DNA of 11,853 bases from assembly GCA_910585015.1 (NCBI GenBank), contig CAJUCT010000006.1, positions 120,336 through 132,188 of the forward strand, in the 5' to 3' direction. Below the pieces are notes generated by a model, which was given only the letters and a program-made list of their open reading frames with translations, was not told the DNA's origin and did no database searches. Of the stretch, positions 1 through 7,528 are shown in pieces; the stretch's first letter is position 1, and every line of letters starts with the position of its first letter. This DNA comes from an uncultured Acetatifactor sp. (GTDB lineage: Bacteria > Bacillota > Clostridia > Lachnospirales > Lachnospiraceae). The translations under genes were made by a program, and so were the position numbers.

Positions 1-158
1 GGCCATATGTTGTTCATCGGCCAAGTGGGATTGGAGGGGATATGCGGAACTAAAAACAGCATATACCCGGAAATCGCACTGAACAACATAGGGACGCCCA
101 AGCGGCCATATGTTGTTCATCGGCCAAGTGGGATTGGAGGGGATATGCGGAACTAAAA
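1..158. repeat. Tandem structured repeat, 103-bp period, 1.5 copies visible
   Basis: Bases 1-55 recur identically at 104-158, so a 103-bp unit is present once in full (1-103) and once as its left half. The full unit is an imperfect nested palindrome. TATGTTGTTCA (6-16) faces TGAACAACATA (80-90). AGTGGGATT (24-32) faces AATCGCACT (72-80) with one mismatch. GGGATATGC (37-45) faces GCATATACCC (59-68) with one bulge, leaving a 13-nt loop. The second copy stops in the loop at 158, and the ribosome binding site and ATG of the aminotransferase gene replace its right arm. The array may continue to the left of the window. No coding sequence fits it; it is best read as an intergenic palindromic repeat or a structured 5' leader. 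Confidence 0.8.
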
Positions 159-172
159 TAAGGAGAAAACAG

Positions 173-1303
173 ATGATTACATTTAATGTGCCGCCTTACA
201 CAGGCAAAGAGATGGAGTATATCAGGGAGTGCGTGGAGAACCAGAAGATCTGCGGCGACGGTCCCTATACCAAAAAGTGCAACGAGTGGATTGAGGACAG
301 GACCCACACTACAAAATGTCTGCTGACCACCTCCTGCACCCATGCTACGGAGATGGCGGCCCTGCTGGCCGGGATCAAGGAAGGAGATGAAGTGATTATG
401 CCCTCCTATACCTTCGTTTCCACGGCGGATGCCTTTGTGCTGCGGGGAGCGACGCCGGTGTTCGTGGATATCCGTCCGGATACCATGAACATAGACGAAA
501 ATCTGATTGAGGCGGCCGTCACCGACAGAACCCGGGCCATCGTGCCCGTGCATTATGCAGGTGTGTCCTGCGAGATGGACAAGATCATGGAGTTGGCGGA
601 AAAATACCATCTGACGGTGATTGAGGATGCGGCCCAGGGCATCATGTCCACATACAAGGGCCAGGCGCTGGGCACTTTTGGCGAGTATGGATGCTTCAGC
701 TTCCACGAAACCAAGAATTTCAGCATGGGAGAAGGCGGCGCGCTGTTGATCCGGGATGCGGAGAATATCGAGGATGCGGAGATCATCCGGGAAAAGGGAA
801 CCAACCGCAGCAAGTATTACCGGGGACAGATTGACAAATACACCTGGATCAACTACGGTTCCTCCTATCTGCCCAGCGATATGAATGCCGCTTATCTGTA
901 CGCGCAGCTGGAGATGGCGGAGGAGATTACGGCGGCCCGCATGGCCTGCTGGGAGCGGTATTATGAAAATCTCCGCCCGCTGGCGGAGGCCGGGCGGATC
1001 GAACTGCCGGTGGTGCCCGAGGGCTGTGTACACAATGCCCATATGTTTTATATTAAAACCAGGGATATCGAGGAGAGGACGGCGCTGATAGACTATTTGA
1101 AAGAGAGAGAGGTACACAGCGTGTTCCACTATATCCCGCTGCATACGGCGCCTGCGGGGCGGAGATTCGGCCGTTTCCACGGGGAGGACCGCTATACCAC
1201 CAGGGAGAGTGAGCGTCTGCTGCGGCTTCCCATGTTCTACAGGCTTACGCTGGACCAGGTGGACTATATTTGCGGGCAGGTGAAAGGCTTTTATACTGAC
1301 TAA
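173..1303 (+). CDS. wecE: dTDP-4-amino-4,6-dideoxygalactose transaminase (WecE/RffA type)
   Basis: This is a 376-residue PLP-dependent sugar aminotransferase of the DegT/DnrJ/EryC1/StrS fold. Enzymes of this type transfer the amino group of glutamate to C4 of dTDP-4-keto-6-deoxy-D-glucose, giving dTDP-Fuc4N for surface glycans. Lys181 in FHETKN is the expected PLP Schiff-base lysine. EDAAQG (151-156) is the cofactor-binding acidic motif, and GDEVIMPSYTF (71-81) and HGEDRYTT near the C-terminus are family hallmarks. Length and many motifs agree, from memory, with Escherichia coli WecE, which also has 376 residues. The start at 173 is chosen because AGGAGA (161-166) precedes it and the protein then begins MITFNVPP as in the family; an in-frame ATG at 110 lies in the upstream repeat. 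The stop lies in the left arm of a palindrome (1299-1387). The substrate is inferred from similarity only. Confidence 0.9.
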   Translation: MITFNVPPYTGKEMEYIRECVENQKICGDGPYTKKCNEWIEDRTHTTKCLLTTSCTHATEMAALLAGIKEGDEVIMPSYTFVSTADAFVLRGATPVFVDIRPDTMNIDENLIEAAVTDRTRAIVPVHYAGVSCEMDKIMELAEKYHLTVIEDAAQGIMSTYKGQALGTFGEYGCFSFHETKNFSMGEGGALLIRDAENIEDAEIIREKGTNRSKYYRGQIDKYTWINYGSSYLPSDMNAAYLYAQLEMAEEITAARMACWERYYENLRPLAEAGRIELPVVPEGCVHNAHMFYIKTRDIEERTALIDYLKEREVHSVFHYIPLHTAPAGRRFGRFHGEDRYTTRESERLLRLPMFYRLTLDQVDYICGQVKGFYTD

Positions 1304-1387
1304 CGTTAAGATTTTCCGATTTCCGCGCAGCGCATGTCGCATAATCGGGCACATGCACTGTACGGAAAGGAAAATCTAATCGTTAGT
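1299..1387. repeat. Long imperfect palindrome between wecE-like gene and membrane protein gene
   Basis: Bases 1299-1325 and 1363-1387 form complementary arms: ACTAACG pairs with CGTTAGT, AGATTTTCC with GGAAAATCT and TTTCCG with CGGAAA, with two mismatches and one two-base bulge. A second hairpin sits inside, GCATGT (1332-1337) against ACATGC (1351-1356). The stop codon of the upstream gene is in the left arm. No T-tract follows the right arm, so it is not a classical intrinsic terminator. It could be an mRNA-stabilising or processing hairpin or a miniature palindromic repeat. Confidence 0.7.
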
Positions 1388-1416
1388 GAGTAAAGGTAAG
1401 GCGGAAAGGTAGCTAC

Positions 1417-2892
1417 ATGAGGCGAGTTGGAAAGCATATGGGAGGCGTACTGCGGGCAGCGCTGATCTGCGGCATGGGCGTCCAGATACTGCTGGGTCTG
1501 GCCTGGCTTATCAAAAATATAGGAGGGCTTCAGAACTTTCAGGAGACCCGTCTGCTGCTGGCAGGAGAAAGCGCGGCGGACAGCTTCTACAGCGGCATTC
1601 TGTACAGGGGCCTGGCGGCGCTTCTGTCCTCCCGCCTGTGGATTCTGTATGGTTTCCAGCTGGCGGCGGCGGTAGTGGCGTCCTATGGACTCATGTCCTG
1701 CTTTTTTGGCAGAGAAAAAGAGGTACTGCGGCTGTTTGGCGCATTGGCTCTGACCACGATTCCCCAGGCCATGCAATGCCATCTGGCAGTGCTGCCCTGG
1801 TCCTTGGGAACCTCTCTGCTGTTGGGGGAGACGGCTCTGCTTAAGAGAGCCTGGGATATCCGGGGAAGAGCCTGGGGCCTCGTGCCAGACGAACGGGAGC
1901 CGGGGAGCGGTATTAAAGGGCAGGAGGCCGGGCGGCACACAGCCCGGAGAGCGGCGGGCGGACTGGCGGCCGCCATGCTGATTTTATGGCTGTTGATCCT
2001 GCTGGTTCTGCCGCTTTATGCCTGGTTTGCTCTGCCTATGATCTTTGCCCTTCTGTGGCGGATTGGGAAAGGCTGGAAAGGGAGCGGCAGACTGGTGTGC
2101 GCTCTGGCGGCACTGGCGCTTTTCCTGTGCAGTGTCACGGTAAACTGCGGATGGGATCCGGGACATTGGAACCGGAAACTGGCGGCAGATGCTTTAAGCC
2201 GCACGGGATGGCCCTATTTCCAGTATACCTACGATGTATTTCCGCAGCCGCAGCACGATGAGATTGGACTGGTCACCGCCCGGGAGGTATCCGCCTATGC
2301 GGACGGGGTGGAGCGGGTGCTGATCCCCAAGCTGGAAGAAATGTATGGGGCGGAGGAGACCACCGCCCTGCTGTGGGAATTGGCGGGAATCTGTCTGCGG
2401 GACAACCTGAAGGTGGACATAAAGAATATTGTCTGGGATATGGCGGCCTACCATGCCACGCCGCCCATCCTGCTCATGCAGTTCAAGGGACGGGCCTATG
2501 ACGCCTACAGCGGCACCAATTATGAACAGATGCGAAGCTGCGCTCCTCTGCTTACCAGGCACTATGTGGTCTACAGCGGCAGATGGTGGTGGGTGATGCT
2601 GGCGCTGGCGGCCGGGATCTGGGTCTGTGAGGGACTGCAGAGAGGCATATCCAGGGAGAAAACAGGGAAGGGAACCAGAAAAAGGGGGCTGTGGGGGCGG
2701 TTACGGACCTTTCTGCAGTGCTGGTTTCCCGTGCTGGCGGGCATGGAGTGGATGATCGTGTGCCTGGTGCTGAACGGAAGCGGAATCATGGACTATAAGA
2801 AGAACTTATGGGTCACCATCCTTTGGTATGTGGCGTCGATGTGGACGCTGACACTGACGGAGGAAGAAGGGAGCGAGGAATGGCGATCATAG
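1417..2892 (+). CDS. Uncharacterised polytopic membrane protein of glycan cluster
   Basis: This is a 491-residue integral membrane protein with no function I can name. Hydrophobic segments are visible at about 13-33, 76-97, 103-125, 183-216 (probably two), 226-243, 387-405, 431-453 and 464-480. Between 244 and 386 lies a soluble, probably extracytoplasmic segment with many aromatic and acidic residues (WPYFQYTYD at 265-273, GTNYEQM at 366-372). A basic loop at 410-430 suggests the cytoplasmic side. GGAAAGG (1403-1409) is a modest ribosome binding site before ATG 1417. The gene overlaps the next by 13 bases, so the two are probably translated together. The layout recalls lipid-linked-sugar-using GT-C proteins or accessory membrane proteins of polysaccharide export, but no catalytic motif is recognisable. 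Similar-looking unknown membrane proteins occur, as I recall, in Lachnospiraceae polysaccharide loci. Confidence 0.75.
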   Translation: MRRVGKHMGGVLRAALICGMGVQILLGLAWLIKNIGGLQNFQETRLLLAGESAADSFYSGILYRGLAALLSSRLWILYGFQLAAAVVASYGLMSCFFGREKEVLRLFGALALTTIPQAMQCHLAVLPWSLGTSLLLGETALLKRAWDIRGRAWGLVPDEREPGSGIKGQEAGRHTARRAAGGLAAAMLILWLLILLVLPLYAWFALPMIFALLWRIGKGWKGSGRLVCALAALALFLCSVTVNCGWDPGHWNRKLAADALSRTGWPYFQYTYDVFPQPQHDEIGLVTAREVSAYADGVERVLIPKLEEMYGAEETTALLWELAGICLRDNLKVDIKNIVWDMAAYHATPPILLMQFKGRAYDAYSGTNYEQMRSCAPLLTRHYVVYSGRWWWVMLALAAGIWVCEGLQRGISREKTGKGTRKRGLWGRLRTFLQCWFPVLAGMEWMIVCLVLNGSGIMDYKKNLWVTILWYVASMWTLTLTEEEGSEEWRS

Positions 2893-3956
2893 CAGGCTGT
2901 TTCATACTGTGCATATGGCTGGTGGGGATTCCCCTGCTGACAGGGGCTGTCCCGGCATTTTTTACGGAGCGCCGGAAACATTCCCTGTCTTTTATGTGGA
3001 CCAGCGGATATATCCTCTCCTGGGCATTGTTCCAGCTGGTGACGGTGCCGCTGGTACTTTTGCATGTATCCCAGGGATTTAAACTGGCGGTAAAGCTCTT
3101 TGCAGGTCTGTCTCTGGCGCTGGCAGCAGTGGGCGCGTTTCTTCTGCTCCGGTATGGGAAAAAGAAGTCACCGCATTTGTCTCTGATCAAAGGGGAGAGT
3201 GACAGGGGCAGGCTGCACAGAATATACTGGGTGATTTTTCTTGTTCTGGCGGCTCTCCAGTTGGCGCTGGCGGTGGGAATGACTTATCAGGACGGAGATG
3301 ACGCCTACTATGTGGCCATATCCACCCTGACGGAGAGCAGCAACACACTGTATGAACTGATGCCCTACTCCATGGGGGCCACGGGACTGGACATGCGCCA
3401 TGGTCTGGCACCGTTTCCGGTGTGGATTGCTTTTTTGGCCAGAATATCCGGCCTTCCCGCTGTCAGCGTGGCCCATGTGGCGGTGCCGCTGGCGCTGATT
3501 CCCACCACATATATGATCTTTTACCAGATAGGCGGACAGCTTTTTGACAAAAAAAAGGAGAGACTGCCGCTGTTTCTGTGCTTCACGGCGATTCTGGTGA
3601 TATTTGGCAACTATTCCCTCTACACGGCGGAGAATTTCATGCTGGCCCGCAGCCGCCAGGGCAAGTCCGCACTGGGGTGTATTGTGATTCCCATGGTGCT
3701 TTTGCTTTTTTTCCTGATTCTGGACCGGGCAGAAAAGGGGCAGAAGGATCAGTGGATGCTGTGGCTGCTGCTGGGGGCGGCCGTGACGGCGGCATGCCTG
3801 TGTACAACGCTGGGCACAATGCTCATGTGCCTGCTGCTGGGAGTGACAGGACTGTGCAGCGCCCTGGCGTACCGCAGACTGGGACTGGCTGTGAAGACTG
3901 CGTTGTGCTGCGCTCCTGCGCTGGTGTACGCGGCGCTGTATTTTGTGGTGGAGTGA
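2880..3956 (+). CDS. Polytopic membrane protein, GT-C-like (DUF6077-like)
   Basis: This 358-residue protein is almost wholly membrane-embedded. Hydrophobic segments lie near 3-28, 40-61, 68-91, 116-134, 178-218 (two), 228-245, 264-282, 293-330 (two) and 334-356. Just after the fourth segment comes an acidic motif, QDGDDAYYVA (137-146). An acidic motif in the first large outer loop is typical of GT-C glycosyltransferases that use polyprenyl-phosphate sugars, so such a role is possible but unproven. The sequence resembles clostridial proteins that I recall as DUF6077. ATG 2880 is chosen because AGGAAGAAGG (2861-2870) precedes it; a longer in-frame start at 2808 lies inside the upstream gene. 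The product ends on its last membrane helix and has no soluble tail; the next gene, in the same frame, supplies one. Confidence 0.7.
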   Translation: MAIIAGCFILCIWLVGIPLLTGAVPAFFTERRKHSLSFMWTSGYILSWALFQLVTVPLVLLHVSQGFKLAVKLFAGLSLALAAVGAFLLLRYGKKKSPHLSLIKGESDRGRLHRIYWVIFLVLAALQLALAVGMTYQDGDDAYYVAISTLTESSNTLYELMPYSMGATGLDMRHGLAPFPVWIAFLARISGLPAVSVAHVAVPLALIPTTYMIFYQIGGQLFDKKKERLPLFLCFTAILVIFGNYSLYTAENFMLARSRQGKSALGCIVIPMVLLLFFLILDRAEKGQKDQWMLWLLLGAAVTAACLCTTLGTMLMCLLLGVTGLCSALAYRRLGLAVKTALCCAPALVYAALYFVVE

Positions 3957-3998
3957 GCATTGGCTCTGATAAGTTCTATATAAAGGGGACAAGGTATC

Positions 3999-4760
3999 AT
4001 GTGGAGATTAATTACCGGATCGTTTCAGAATTTCATGGGGACGGGGCTGATCATGGGCTGGTATCTGCTGACGCTGGTATATCTGTGGTTTACCGAGAAG
4101 GACCGGCGCAGGCGGGTGCTGCTTCTCTATGTGCCATTGGCAGTGCTGGCGCTGTATTTCAATCCCCTGTTTGCCCGCCTGGTATACGGGGCGGTGGGAG
4201 ACGAGATCTATTACCGGATCTTGTGGCTGCTGCCTGTGACTATTGTGGTGGCCTATGGGACGGCGTGTGTTTACGGGCGGATAAAGAGCCGGAAAAAATA
4301 TTGGTTTGCGGCGCTCTCCGCCGTGCTGGTGATGGTCAGCGGCAGCTGTGTCTATTGCAGTCCCCATTTTCACCGGGCGGAGAATCTCTACCACATGCCC
4401 CAGGCGGTGGTGGATATCTGTGATGCCATCCAGGTGGAGGGGCGCGAAGTCATGGCGGTATTTCCCAAGGAGATGCTGTCTCTGGTGCGCCAGTATACCC
4501 CGTTGGTGTGTATGCCCTATGGCCGGGAGATGCTGGTGAGCCGCTGGGGGGCAGACAATCCGCTGTATGATGCCATGGAGGCCGAGGTATTGGATATGAA
4601 CGTGATCCTGCCGCTGGCAAAAACTTATTCCAGCCATTTTGTCATTGTGCCGGAGGGGAAAGAGACGGTTGGCAATGTGGAGGACTATGGGTTTGTGCTG
4701 GTGGATCGGATTGACGGATACGTGATCTATCAGGACACCGGCGTGTATATCGGACTGTAG
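3999..4760 (+). CDS. Membrane protein with C-terminal soluble domain, possible GT-C tail partner
   Basis: This 253-residue protein has four hydrophobic segments (about 15-32, 39-56, 72-92, 102-120) followed by a soluble domain at 121-253. The motif YYRILWLLP (71-79) and the pattern VRQYTPLVCMPYGREML (163-179) recall a recurrent uncharacterised family of Lachnospiraceae membrane proteins; I know no biochemical function for it. AAGGGGAC (3983-3990) lies eight bases before ATG 3999, so it has its own start. It is in the same reading frame as the preceding gene, separated by two in-frame stops (TGA 3954 and TAA 3981). The two could therefore be halves of one ancestral enzyme or two normal subunits. 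Four membrane helices plus a soluble outer domain resemble the C-terminal part of an ArnT/PMT-like enzyme. Confidence 0.7.
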   Translation: MWRLITGSFQNFMGTGLIMGWYLLTLVYLWFTEKDRRRRVLLLYVPLAVLALYFNPLFARLVYGAVGDEIYYRILWLLPVTIVVAYGTACVYGRIKSRKKYWFAALSAVLVMVSGSCVYCSPHFHRAENLYHMPQAVVDICDAIQVEGREVMAVFPKEMLSLVRQYTPLVCMPYGREMLVSRWGADNPLYDAMEAEVLDMNVILPLAKTYSSHFVIVPEGKETVGNVEDYGFVLVDRIDGYVIYQDTGVYIGL

Positions 4761-4841
4761 TGTGGGAAGAACTTTTAAAGTACGGTATTTTTCATTCGGA
4801 TTTGATCCGCGGCGCAGCTGCGGCATGGAGATGAGCATGAT

Positions 4842-4883
4842 CCTCCCGGCCTTTCAGGGGCTGCCCCTGAAGCAGACGGGAGG
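4842..4883 (+). other. Stable hairpin in the leader of the first GT4 gene
   Basis: TTCAGGGG (4853-4860) and CCCCTGAA (4864-4871) form a perfect 8-bp stem around a three-base loop. An outer stem, CCTCCCG (4842-4848) with CGGGAGG (4877-4883), encloses it. No T-run follows, so it is not an intrinsic terminator. It sits in the 169-bp gap between the membrane protein and glycosyltransferase genes and could affect mRNA decay or processing within the operon. The same gap holds a 10-bp perfect palindrome at 4813-4822. Confidence 0.6.
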
Positions 4884-4929
4884 CGGGCAGGGAGAAAGCG
4901 GACGCGGGGACAGACGGGGGAGTAAACAG

Positions 4930-6228
4930 ATGAGAGTACTGTGGGTATGTAATATAATGCTGCCGGTAATTGCCCAGGCTTTGCAGCGGGAGTGCAGCAA
5001 CAAGGAAGGGTGGATCACCGGGCTGATGGATGCGCTGTTGGCGGCGGGGGACTCTCAGCGGATCCTGATTGAACTTGGGGTGGCGTTTCCCGTCGCTCCC
5101 GGGGAGGAACTATTGAAGGGGGACACGGGCCGGGTGCGGTATTATGGATTTCGGGAAAACACAGGGAAACCCGAGATATACGATTCCGGCCTGGAGAAAG
5201 ATATGCGGGAAATTCTACAGGATTTTAAGCCGGAAATCCTGCACTGTTTTGGGACGGAGTATCCCCATACGCTGGCGGCGGTGCGGGCCTATAACAGACC
5301 CCAGAGCAGTCTTGTGGGCATCCAGGGCCTGTGTGCCGTGTACGCGGAGGCATATATGGCGAATATCCCGGCCAAACGGCGGAACATTACCACCTTCCGG
5401 GACTGGGTGAAAAGGGACAATTTAACGAGGCAGCAGGAGAAATTCCGCCGCCGGGGCAGATGGGAGCAGGAGGCAGTGCGCCTCACAGGCCATGTGGCAG
5501 GGCGGACGGAATGGGACAGATATTGGACGGCCAAATGGAATCCCCAGGTCAGCTACCATCTCCTGCAGGAAACCCTGCGTCCCTGCTTTTACGAGGGGCA
5601 GTGGCAGTATGAAAAATGCAGCGGACACAGTATTTTTATGAGCCAGGGGGACTATCCCATCAAGGGCCTGCACTATATGCTGGATGCACTGGCGGCCATC
5701 AGGCGGCGGTATCCGGATGTCCACCTCTATGTGGCGGGGAACTCTCTGCGGCGCACGGGGATTTTGGCTCCGCTGCGGATCTCCGGCTACGGAAGTCTGC
5801 TGGAGGCGCAGATCAGGGAGTATGAACTGGAGAGCCATGTGACCTTTCTGGGCAGTCTAAGCGCGGAGCAGATGAAGGAGCAGTATCTGCGCTGCAACGC
5901 TTATGTATGTGTTTCCTCTATTGAAAATTCTCCTAACTCTTTGGGGGAGGCCATGCTTCTGGGCGTGCCGGTGGTGGCGGCTCTGGTGGGGGGCGTGGGC
6001 AGTATGATCGGCCCGGAGGAAGGCTGGCTTTTCCCCGGATTTTCCAAAGACGAGGACGGAGAACTGCAGAGGATCAGCCAGGATCTGCAGGAACAGGTAA
6101 TGGAAGTGTTTGCCATGAGGGAGCAGGTGGCGGAGCGAACCCGGAAAGCCAGGGAACATGCTCGGCGGACTCACGATGGGGAGAAGAACCTGGAGCAGCT
6201 TCTGGAGTTGTACCAAGAACTGGTGTGA
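4930..6228 (+). CDS. GT4-type glycosyltransferase (GT-B fold)
   Basis: This 432-residue cytoplasmic or membrane-peripheral glycosyltransferase likely transfers a sugar from a nucleotide donor to a lipid-linked glycan, retaining anomeric configuration. The N-terminal Rossmann half starts MRVLWVCNIMLP and includes HCFGTEYPH (105-113). The C-terminal half has SQGDYPIKGL (238-247), a donor-phosphate loop region, VTFLGSLS (304-311), and the EX7E motif with Glu332 and Glu340 in IENSPNSLGEA. These together are diagnostic of the glycosyl-transferases group 1 domain. Donor and acceptor cannot be read from sequence. The start at 4930 follows GGGGGAG (4916-4922) and puts the first beta strand at the N-terminus. 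A GTG at 4762 would add 56 low-complexity residues absent from the fold. Confidence 0.9.
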   Translation: MRVLWVCNIMLPVIAQALQRECSNKEGWITGLMDALLAAGDSQRILIELGVAFPVAPGEELLKGDTGRVRYYGFRENTGKPEIYDSGLEKDMREILQDFKPEILHCFGTEYPHTLAAVRAYNRPQSSLVGIQGLCAVYAEAYMANIPAKRRNITTFRDWVKRDNLTRQQEKFRRRGRWEQEAVRLTGHVAGRTEWDRYWTAKWNPQVSYHLLQETLRPCFYEGQWQYEKCSGHSIFMSQGDYPIKGLHYMLDALAAIRRRYPDVHLYVAGNSLRRTGILAPLRISGYGSLLEAQIREYELESHVTFLGSLSAEQMKEQYLRCNAYVCVSSIENSPNSLGEAMLLGVPVVAALVGGVGSMIGPEEGWLFPGFSKDEDGELQRISQDLQEQVMEVFAMREQVAERTRKAREHARRTHDGEKNLEQLLELYQELV

Positions 6229-6266
6229 GAATAACTTCCACTTGAAAATGCCGGAAAGGGGAATGC

Positions 6267-7433
6267 ATGAGGCTTGTATTTGTGTCCAATTATATCAATC
6301 ACCACCAGATGCCCGTGAGCCGGGAACTGAACCGGCTGTGCCGGGAGCAGGGGGGAAGCTATGTCTTCGTACAGACTGAGCCCATGGAGCAGGAGAGGGT
6401 GGACATGGGCTGGGGAGAGGAGAAACTGAAGGAAGGGGATTTTGTCCGCAGCTACTGGGAGGATGAAAACGGCTGCCAGCGGATGATTGAGGAAGCGGAT
6501 GCGGTGATCTTTGGGGGCTGCGAGGACGAGAGATATATAGAGGCCAGGCTGGAGGCGGGAAAGCCCGTGTGGCGGTACAGCGAGCCTCTCTATAAGACCG
6601 GGCGGTACAAATTCGTCAGCCCCAGGGGCCTTCGAAAAAAGTATCACGATCACACCCGTTACCGGAAAAAACGGGTGTATCTGCTCTGCGCCGGGGCCTA
6701 TGTGGCGGGAGATTTCCGCCTGGTGGGGGCTTACGGCGGGAAGCGGTTCCGATACGGCTATTTTCCCGCTTTCCGGCAGCAGGATCCGAAGAAGCTGATG
6801 GCCGGGAAGGATCAGGCTTCCCAGGGGCAGCTGCGGCTGCTGTGGGCGGCCCGGATGATCGATTGGAAACACCCGGAGACAGCGCTGCAAGTGGCGGCAG
6901 GGCTGCGGGAACAGGGGATTGGCTTCCGGCTGGATATGATAGGGGGCGGGGCGCTGGCCCCGGAGATGCAGGAACGGGCGAGGGCGCTGGGACTGGAGGG
7001 GCAGGTTGCCTTTTTGGGATACCGCAGTCCTGAAGAAACTCGTGATTATATGGAAAAAGCCCATATTTTTCTGGCTACCAGCGACAGGCAGGAGGGCTGG
7101 GGAGCCGTGGTCAACGAGGCTATGAACAGCGGGTGCGCCTTGATTGCCGGCAAGGGCATGGGGGCGGCGCCCTACCTGGTCCGGCACGGGGAGAACGGTT
7201 ATCTGTATGACCATAAAAATCCCCGGCAGGCGGTGGAACTTGCCGGGAAGCTGGCAAAAGACGCGGCGCAACGCCGCCGCCTGGGCAGCGCAGCCTACGA
7301 GACTGTGCGGACCCTGTGGAATTCACAGGTTGCGGCGCAGCGGCTCTACGCCTGCATTGCGGCGGAAATCGCCGGGCAGGAGCTGCCGGAATATGAGGAA
7401 GGGCCGCTGAGCAGGGATTTGATCTGTCTGTAG
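6267..7433 (+). CDS. GT4-type glycosyltransferase (GT-B fold)
   Basis: This 388-residue retaining glycosyltransferase probably takes part in repeat-unit assembly of the surface glycan. The N-terminus MRLVFVSNYINHHQMPVSREL (first 21 residues) carries the first beta strand and acceptor-side loop. The donor-binding half shows LLWAARMIDWKHPETAL (191-207), VAFLGYRS (247-254) and the EX7E motif with Glu276 and Glu284 (EGWGAVVNE), then GENGYLYD (308-315). AAAGGGGAA (6255-6263) precedes ATG 6267. It starts 38 bases after the preceding GT4 gene, consistent with one transcript. The C-terminal 20 residues (after about 368) are acidic and outside the fold. The two GT4 proteins are clearly different in sequence, so they are unlikely to be recent duplicates. 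Sugar specificity is unknown. Confidence 0.9.
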   Translation: MRLVFVSNYINHHQMPVSRELNRLCREQGGSYVFVQTEPMEQERVDMGWGEEKLKEGDFVRSYWEDENGCQRMIEEADAVIFGGCEDERYIEARLEAGKPVWRYSEPLYKTGRYKFVSPRGLRKKYHDHTRYRKKRVYLLCAGAYVAGDFRLVGAYGGKRFRYGYFPAFRQQDPKKLMAGKDQASQGQLRLLWAARMIDWKHPETALQVAAGLREQGIGFRLDMIGGGALAPEMQERARALGLEGQVAFLGYRSPEETRDYMEKAHIFLATSDRQEGWGAVVNEAMNSGCALIAGKGMGAAPYLVRHGENGYLYDHKNPRQAVELAGKLAKDAAQRRRLGSAAYETVRTLWNSQVAAQRLYACIAAEIAGQELPEYEEGPLSRDLICL

Positions 7434-7528
7434 CGGTATGATGAGCGACTGCTTACAGGAAGCACATTGCTGGAAGCGGAGTAAACGGAGGACATATGGA
7501 GGCAGGAGAGTACAGAGAAGGGACACAT

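Noticed and set aside
1..158. The 103-bp repeat as a CRISPR array
   Set aside because: The repeated part is 55 bp, too long for a CRISPR repeat, only two copies are seen, and no cas gene is present.
110..172. An earlier in-frame ATG for the aminotransferase gene
   Set aside because: It lies in the tandem repeat, lacks a good ribosome binding site, and the family begins at MITFNVPP.
50..1354. A 434-codon open frame on the minus strand across the aminotransferase gene
   Set aside because: It is antisense to a gene with clear family motifs, has no ribosome binding site, and its translation shows no known domain. It follows from the GC-rich codon use of the true gene.
3168..3992. A long minus-strand frame opposite the 2880-3956 membrane protein gene
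   Set aside because: The Gln/His/Arg-rich translation is typical of the complement of a Leu/Ala-rich membrane protein; no start signal supports it.
3578..4423. A 281-codon plus-strand frame bridging the two membrane protein genes
   Set aside because: It overlaps both genes out of frame, with a Gly/Ala-rich translation lacking membrane segments or domains. Both overlapped genes have ribosome sites and coherent hydrophobic segments.
4008..4838. A 276-codon minus-strand frame opposite the 3999-4760 gene
   Set aside because: His/Gln/Pro-rich shadow translation with no family resemblance.
4842..4883. Reading the strong hairpin as an intrinsic terminator
   Set aside because: No T-rich tract follows and the next gene belongs to the same pathway.
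4762..4929. N-terminal extension of the first GT4 from GTG 4762 or ATG 4825
   Set aside because: The added residues are low complexity and encode the hairpin region; the GT-B fold starts at the ATG at 4930, which has its own ribosome binding site.
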